From an uncultured Prevotellaceae bacterium (GTDB taxonomy: Bacteria > Bacteroidota > Bacteroidia > Bacteroidales > Bacteroidaceae), in contig CADCEQ010000045.1 in assembly GCA_902800435.1 (NCBI GenBank), positions 1-26,571 of the forward strand: DNA of 26,571 bases, in the 5' to 3' direction. Numbering within the stretch: the first letter of the stretch is position 1; the number at the start of each line of letters is the position of its first letter. Position numbers and translations under genes: made by a program. Below are positions 22,863 to 26,571 of the stretch, in pieces. The notes beneath the pieces are model-generated. The model made no database searches. It worked only from the letters and a program-made list of their open reading frames with translations, and had not been told where the DNA came from.

Positions 22863-24503
22863 CTTGAGCACTACCGCCGAGCGCGCAGCCACCTGGATAC
22901 GCGCCGCCTCCGACGCATTCAGCGTCAGTTCCTGCGTGCCGCCGTTCAGCAGGTCAGTGGCCGTGTACGTGCCTTCGCTCATGTTCAGGAATTCGAAGGC
23001 ATGCCGGGGAATCCTGACGCTGACCGTCGCGTCGTTGTTGTCGAAATTGGCAACCACCAGCAGCTGACTCGTCTTCGACGCCCGCCTGAGGAACATATAC
23101 TGGCGGTGGCAGTCGGGGTTCACGTACATCAGGTCGTAGAACGCGCCCTCAACGACGGCCTTCTCCTTGCGGGCAATCGTCAGCACCTTCTTATAAGTAT
23201 CGGCCAGCTGCTTCTCCTCCTGTGTCAGCTTCTTCGCAGCAGCCCGGCAGAGCGTGCCCACCGACCAGTAGTCGAAGATGGTGGTACGCCCGTCGTGCCC
23301 GCTGAATCCCTCCTGATCCATGCCGCGCTCGCCGTACTCCTGGCCCGCATAGACCATGAAGGGGTTGCGCTGCATCAGCGCGTTCACCACCAGCGCCGGC
23401 ACCGCCTTGCGCCCGTCGGCAGCAAAGAAGTCGGAGCCGATGCGCAGCTCGTCGTGGTTCTCGAGGAAGTAGAGCATGTGGGCGCCTATGTCGTCGGTCT
23501 GCTGCCAGGCGCCGGTAATGGCCTGCGTCGACTGCTGACCGCGAATCACCTGGAACATCGTGTCGTACATCCCCACCTTGTCGTACAGGTAGTCGAAGCC
23601 CGAGGCCAGATAGTGGCGGTACTCGCCCGGATTGTACACCTCGCCGATGAACACCAGTTCGGGGTGCTCGGCCTTCACCTTCGCCGTAGCGTAGGCCCAG
23701 AACTCGGCAGGCACCATCTCGGCCATGTCGCAGCGGAACCCGTCGATGCCCTTCGCAGCCCAGAAAAGCAGAATGTCGGTCATCTTCAGCCACGTGTCGG
23801 GAATGGGGTCGAAGTGGCCCACCCGGCCGGCGTAGTAGTCCACGCCGTAGCAGAGCTTCACCGTCTCATACCAGTCGTTCTTGCCCGGCGCATTGTGGAA
23901 GCAGTCGTTGCCCGTAGCCTTGGCAGGCTCCTCCATATATGGCTCAGTCTCACCGTGATAGAGGTCGAAGTATGGCGTAAACCTTTGACCCGGACAGTAG
24001 TAGAAATTGTTCTGCGGGTCGAAGCCCAGCTCTGCGTTGTCATCCTCGCCCAGGTCCCTGACGCCGGCGGGCTTGCTGATGCTCTTGTACTGGCGCGCCA
24101 CGTGGTTGGGCACGAAGTCGATAATGACCTTCAGGCCAGCCTTGTGCGTGCGCTCCACCAGCTGCTCAAACTCCTCCATGCGCTGACTGACGTTGACGGC
24201 CAGGTCGGGGTCGATGTCGTAGTAGTCGGCGATGGCGTAGGGCGAGCCTGCCCTACCCTTCACCACGGCCGGATGCTGGCGGGGAATGCCCTGCTCAGAG
24301 TAGTCGGTCATCGTGGCGTGGCGTATGACGCCCGTGTACCATACGTGGCTCACGCCCATCGCCTTCAGCTGTCTGAGCACCGTCGGTGTAAAGTCGTTCA
24401 ACTTACCGCAGCCGTTCTCCTCGATCGAGCCGCCCGGCTTCCGCGTCGTGTTCCTGTTGCCGTAGAGGCGTGTAAAAATCTGATAAATAATGACTTTCTC
24501 CAT
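22848..24503 (-). CDS. GH13-family alpha-amylase-like enzyme (cytosolic)
   Basis: Starting at MEKVIIYQIFTRLYG the protein has 551 residues and no signal peptide, so a cytosolic enzyme of alpha-glucan metabolism is predicted. The (beta/alpha)8 barrel motifs are VIIDFVPNHV (127-135), DGFRCDMAE with the nucleophile Asp259, FIGEVYN with acid/base Glu288, and FLENHDELR with Asp351. A C-terminal beta-domain with VVANFDNNDATVSV follows. An ATG four codons upstream is excluded because it overlaps the -7 element. The 3' end overlaps the convergent WecG-like gene by 15 bases. The exact activity (maltodextrin hydrolase, branching or transfer) is not clear from sequence. Confidence 0.92.
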   Translation of the reverse strand: MEKVIIYQIFTRLYGNRNTTRKPGGSIEENGCGKLNDFTPTVLRQLKAMGVSHVWYTGVIRHATMTDYSEQGIPRQHPAVVKGRAGSPYAIADYYDIDPDLAVNVSQRMEEFEQLVERTHKAGLKVIIDFVPNHVARQYKSISKPAGVRDLGEDDNAELGFDPQNNFYYCPGQRFTPYFDLYHGETEPYMEEPAKATGNDCFHNAPGKNDWYETVKLCYGVDYYAGRVGHFDPIPDTWLKMTDILLFWAAKGIDGFRCDMAEMVPAEFWAYATAKVKAEHPELVFIGEVYNPGEYRHYLASGFDYLYDKVGMYDTMFQVIRGQQSTQAITGAWQQTDDIGAHMLYFLENHDELRIGSDFFAADGRKAVPALVVNALMQRNPFMVYAGQEYGERGMDQEGFSGHDGRTTIFDYWSVGTLCRAAAKKLTQEEKQLADTYKKVLTIARKEKAVVEGAFYDLMYVNPDCHRQYMFLRRASKTSQLLVVANFDNNDATVSVRIPRHAFEFLNMSEGTYTATDLLNGGTQELTLNASEAARIQVAARSAVVLKLKLL

Positions 24504-24512
24504 AAGTAGCTG

Positions 24513-24543
24513 CAAAGTTACGAAAAGTCGCGAGAATTACAAA
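24513..24543 (-). promoter_or_regulatory. Promoter for the GH13 gene, very close to its start codon
   Basis: On the minus strand TTTG (24543-24540), 19 bases, then TAACTTTG (24520-24513) form a full promoter match. The start codon at 24503 begins only nine bases after the -7 element, so the transcript leader would be a few bases long at most. Confidence 0.8.
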
Positions 24544-24586
24544 AAGAATTCATTCTTTTTTTCCCCAGACGTCGGATAATTCTCGC
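24530..24586. repeat. Perfect 10-base inverted repeat around the GH13 -33 region
   Basis: GCGAGAATTA at 24530-24539 and TAATTCTCGC at 24577-24586 are exact inverted copies with a 37-base gap. The gap holds an inner palindrome (AAAAAGAATTCATTCTTTTT, 24541-24560). One arm sits between the -33 and -7 elements, so a regulator site is plausible. Confidence 0.6.
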
Positions 24587-24599
24587 TGAGAGGAATCCC

Positions 24600-24665
24600 C
24601 CGCCGCCAAATTCCCCTCCTGAGTCAGGAAAGGAATTGTCCGCCGGCAAAAATCCCCTCCTAAGT
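24600..24665. repeat. Two direct 26-base repeats with 40-base period, related to the 18274-18361 element
   Basis: Unit 1 (24600-24625) reads CCGCCGCCAAATTCCCCTCC then TGAGT; unit 2 (24640-24665) reads CCGCCGGCAAAAATCCCCTCC then TAAGT. Between them CTGAGTCAGGAAAGGAATT makes unit 1 partly palindromic. The CCCCTCCTGAGTCAGG core matches the palindromic repeat in the tkt-rpiB spacer. Confidence 0.65.
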
Positions 24666-24668
24666 TGC

Positions 24669-24794
24669 ATGGGTATCTCTCCGCAGGTGGTCATGAAGTG
24701 GACAGGCCACAGTGACTATAAGGCCATGAAGCCGTACATCGATGTGTGTGACGATATCAAGGCCGAGGCCATGAAGAAATTCGATGACTTCTAA
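24669..24794 (+). pseudogene. 3' remnant of a tyrosine recombinase/integrase
   Basis: The reading MGISPQVVMKWTGHSDYKAM continues KPYIDVCDDIKAEAMKKFDDF to a stop at 24792-24794. This is the extreme C-terminus of a Bacteroidetes-type phage or transposon integrase: the WTGHSDY histidine motif and the nucleophile tyrosine in KPYI are both recognisable. The catalytic arginine, the core-binding domain and the N-terminus are absent; similarity stops at the direct repeats at 24600-24665, which replace the upstream part. It is the end of a degraded mobile element and probably not translated into anything functional. Confidence 0.85.
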
Positions 24795-24815
24795 ATGGTA
24801 AAAAATCTAAAAAAT

Positions 24816-24846
24816 GGCAAAGTTCTTGCACTTTTGCCGTTTTTTA
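24816..24846 (+). terminator. Hairpin with T-run after the integrase remnant
   Basis: GGCAAAG (24816-24822) pairs with CTTTTGCC (24831-24838, one bulged T) and is followed by GTTTTTTA. It overlaps the -33 region of the next gene's promoter. Confidence 0.6.
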
Positions 24847-24856
24847 GTTATCTTTG
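24825..24856 (+). promoter_or_regulatory. Promoter for the AbiEi-like gene
   Basis: CTTG at 24825-24828 as -33 element, a 20-base spacer and TATCTTTG at 24849-24856 as -7 element. The start at 24881 is 25 bases further. Confidence 0.7.
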
Positions 24857-24880
24857 CAGCGTGAAATAAAAACAGAGCGC

Positions 24881-25591
24881 ATGACAGGAGTAAGCAACAA
24901 CATCATCGCATATGCAGAGAGCAGGCCACAATTCTCAGTTGACGATCTGGCTTCAGCTATTGACGGGGGTATAGAGCGCAATACGCTCAGTTGGCACCTG
25001 AGCAATCTCTGCAAACTGGGCAAGCTCAGGAGAATCGGTCGTGGTCTGTACTCTGCTCAGATGAAGACTGCCTATAACATCAAAGCTTCAAAGAAGGTTA
25101 GGAGTCTCTTTCGTTCGCTTCATAAGGAGTTCCCCTTTGCCGACTTCTGCCTATATGAAGGAAGCCTGCTCACGCCATTGCTCCATGACCTCTCCCCTAA
25201 CTCCACCATCTATATGGAGACGAACCGCGACGTGATGGAGAGTGTCTTCAATCGCCTAAGCCAAAAATTCCAAGGCCGGCTGTTCCTGGCTCCCACCAGG
25301 GAGATGATCTCAAAATATATAGATCTCGCACAGGAGAATATCATCATTAAGCCACTGATCACGGAGTCGCCGCTGACAGAGGATAATGGCGTACCGATGC
25401 CTACGCTGGAGAAACTGCTCGTTGACACAAGGGTCGATGCCGATTTCTATTATCTGCATGGAAATGAGAATCTGGAGATGCTCAGGACGGCCATTGCCCA
25501 TTATGACGTCAACCAGACGCGCCTGCTGAGATATGCCGACCGCAGAAACGAGAAAGAGAACATTATCAAAGACTTGAAAGAAATACAATGA
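24881..25591 (+). CDS. AbiEi-antitoxin-like winged-helix protein (DUF6577-like)
   Basis: The ATG at 24881 gives 236 residues; the frame continues upstream, but that part covers the promoter. Residues 6-57 form a winged helix: FSVDDLASAIDG, a recognition-helix region ERNTLSWHLSNLCKLGKLRRIGRGLYS. Residues 70-236 are a mixed alpha/beta domain (FADFCLYEGSLLTPLLHDL, TIYMETNRDVMESVFNRL). This two-part layout resembles AbiEi antitoxins of type IV abortive-infection systems, which repress their own promoter, and the Bacteroidales DUF6577 group. The usual partner, an AbiEii nucleotidyltransferase toxin, is not the next gene; instead a PHP phosphoesterase follows after 25 bases. The family name is my best match and uncertain; the role as DNA-binding regulator is better supported than as antitoxin. 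Confidence 0.65.
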   Translation: MTGVSNNIIAYAESRPQFSVDDLASAIDGGIERNTLSWHLSNLCKLGKLRRIGRGLYSAQMKTAYNIKASKKVRSLFRSLHKEFPFADFCLYEGSLLTPLLHDLSPNSTIYMETNRDVMESVFNRLSQKFQGRLFLAPTREMISKYIDLAQENIIIKPLITESPLTEDNGVPMPTLEKLLVDTRVDADFYYLHGNENLEMLRTAIAHYDVNQTRLLRYADRRNEKENIIKDLKEIQ

Positions 25592-25616
25592 TAAGAAAAA
25601 AATACTAAAAAGGGGC

Positions 25617-26336
25617 ATGAAAAAGGTACTTATCGACGCACATACGCATACCGTGGCATCAGGCCATGCCTACAGCAGTCTGCAGGAGATGGTAAGGGCC
25701 GCTGCCGACAAGGGACTGGAGGTGCTGGGCATCACGGAACATGGTCCTAGCGTACCAGGAACTTGTCCGACGATCTATTTCAAGAACATGTTCGTAGTAC
25801 CGCGGCAGATGTACGGCATCCGGCTGTTGATGGGATGCGAAATCAATATCCTCGACACCAAAGGTACGCTCGACCTTACGGAAGAGCAGATCAGTTGGCT
25901 CGACATCGGCATCGCCGGAATACACAGTGCATGGTATCAGGCCGGCACAAAGGAAGAGAACACCTGGGGAATGATCAACGTGATACGTCATCCGAAGATT
26001 CACATCATCAGCCATCCGGGTGACGGTTCGGCAGAGCTGGACTTCGAAAAGCTGGTACTGGCTGCTAAGGATGCCCACACATTGTTGGAAATCAACAACC
26101 ACTCACTTGCTCCTCAGCGCAAGAAGTCCGTGGCTCGCGACAACAATCTGGAAATCCTGCGTCTTTGCAAGAAGTACGACGTCCCTACGATTCTCGGCAG
26201 CGATGCTCATATATCATTCCAGATAGCAGACTACGAACGCCTCTACCCTCTCATTGAAGAGACCGACTTCCCTGACGAGTTGATCATGAACTATTGGCCG
26301 GATAAGTTTATCAGCTATCTTGGCATAAAAGAGTAG
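25617..26336 (+). CDS. PHP-domain phosphoesterase (YcdX-like)
   Basis: This 239-residue protein is of the size of the YcdX PHP phosphatase. Metal-ligand motifs in order: DAHTHT (7-12), GITEHGP (38-44), GCEIN, GIAGIHSAW, IISHPGDG and a closing GSDAHISFQ. This is the full set for a trinuclear metal site, so it should be an active phosphatase or phosphoesterase in the cytosol. A purine-rich AAAAGGGG precedes the ATG. It lies 25 bases after the AbiEi-like gene and 31 bases before a YqiA-like hydrolase, probably one transcript. The substrate is unknown; PHP domains also occur as histidinol phosphatases and polymerase-associated domains, but the single-domain form and YcdX-like motifs favour a small-molecule phosphatase. 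Confidence 0.9.
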   Translation: MKKVLIDAHTHTVASGHAYSSLQEMVRAAADKGLEVLGITEHGPSVPGTCPTIYFKNMFVVPRQMYGIRLLMGCEINILDTKGTLDLTEEQISWLDIGIAGIHSAWYQAGTKEENTWGMINVIRHPKIHIISHPGDGSAELDFEKLVLAAKDAHTLLEINNHSLAPQRKKSVARDNNLEILRLCKKYDVPTILGSDAHISFQIADYERLYPLIEETDFPDELIMNYWPDKFISYLGIKE

Positions 26337-26367
26337 CAGCTATCTGCAAGATATTTTGCAACCCGAT

Positions 26368-26571
26368 ATGCAGAAAGAAAAGACGATATTGTTCCTTCAC
26401 GGATTCTATGCCAGCGGCCAGTGCGTGCCTGCTGTGGCATTGAGGGAGGCTTTTGAGGGGAAAGCTAACGTACTGACTCCTGACCTCCCACTCCACCCTC
26501 ATGATGCCATCATGCTTATCCGAGACATCTGCGACAAGGAGAAGCCTGACGTGCTTGTAGGCAACAGCTGC
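26368..26571 (+). CDS. YqiA/YcfP-like alpha/beta-fold hydrolase (3' truncated by window)
   Basis: The first 68 codons are visible and run off the window. The start MQKEKTILFLHGFYASGQCV shows the oxyanion-region HGF(Y)xSG motif of alpha/beta hydrolases. LTPDLPLHPHDAI and DICDKEKPDVLVGNSC lead up to what should be the nucleophile elbow (GNSxGG) at the very edge. Small esterases of the YqiA/UPF0227 type are about 190 residues. The gene follows the PHP gene after 31 bases. The activity is unknown; catalytic residues cannot be checked because they lie outside the window. Confidence 0.75.
   Translation, partial: MQKEKTILFLHGFYASGQCVPAVALREAFEGKANVLTPDLPLHPHDAIMLIRDICDKEKPDVLVGNSC

Noticed and set aside
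23001..24509. 502-codon open frame on the plus strand across the GH13 gene
   Set aside because: Antisense shadow of GH13 with a histidine/valine-rich, motif-free product.
24881..26336. Complete type IV (AbiE) toxin-antitoxin pair
   Set aside because: Only the AbiEi-like part is present; the following gene has full PHP metal motifs and is not a nucleotidyltransferase.
1..26571. tRNA or rRNA genes and complete insertion sequences
   Set aside because: Reading both strands I found no tRNA-like cloverleaf, no rRNA segment and no intact transposase; the only mobile-element gene is the 41-codon recombinase stub.

Overview
The window looks like a chromosomal segment from a Bacteroidales bacterium, most likely Prevotella/Segatella-like. 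The evidence is repeated use of the Bacteroidetes-type -7 promoter element TAnnTTTG (before tkt, rpiB, the HU gene, the GH13 gene and others), LTSC/TTSC lipoboxes, a DUF5686 outer-membrane protein, a housekeeping sigma factor of the Bacteroidetes RpoD type, and the HU / tiny basic protein / RNase G gene order. The genus is inferred; no rRNA is present.

Layout. 1-2606 (+): the 3' end of rpoD, then a secreted hypothetical protein, an HPr-kinase-like protein, an S24/S26 signal-peptidase-like protein and a PqqD-like protein, overlapping or closely spaced and closed by a hairpin. 2666-7583 (-): a phosphohexomutase followed by two predicted lipoproteins, an S41 protease and an S66 LD-carboxypeptidase. 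7685-14199 (-): a five-gene operon consisting of a DUF5686 outer-membrane protein, a HisC-like aminotransferase, a CDP-alcohol phosphatidyltransferase-like protein, a flippase-like membrane protein and a LicC-like nucleotidyltransferase. It reads as synthesis and export of a polar head group for a lipid or surface glycan. 14336-19220 (+): secreted GH51 arabinofuranosidase, transketolase and RpiB, a pentose-use neighbourhood. A 745-base spacer between tkt and rpiB is filled with palindromic repeats. 19393-21484 (+): HU-family protein, a 29-residue ribosomal-type basic protein and RNase G/E. 21516-24503: AlaX-like editing protein (-), WecG/TagA glycosyltransferase (+) and a cytosolic GH13 enzyme (-). 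24600-26571 (+): repeats and the 3' stub of a tyrosine recombinase, then an AbiEi-like regulator, a PHP phosphoesterase and the start of a YqiA-like hydrolase.

Most of the window is housekeeping and envelope metabolism. The parts most worth a second look are: the HPr-kinase/signal-peptidase/PqqD trio, which resembles a RiPP maturation kit without a visible precursor or cyclase; the head-group operon, whose CDP-alcohol transferase lacks the last motif aspartate and whose nucleotidyltransferase carries a repeat-derived segment; the 152-base palindrome between tkt and rpiB; and the recombinase stub beside an AbiEi-like gene lacking its usual toxin. No complete, clearly novel system is proven from sequence alone.
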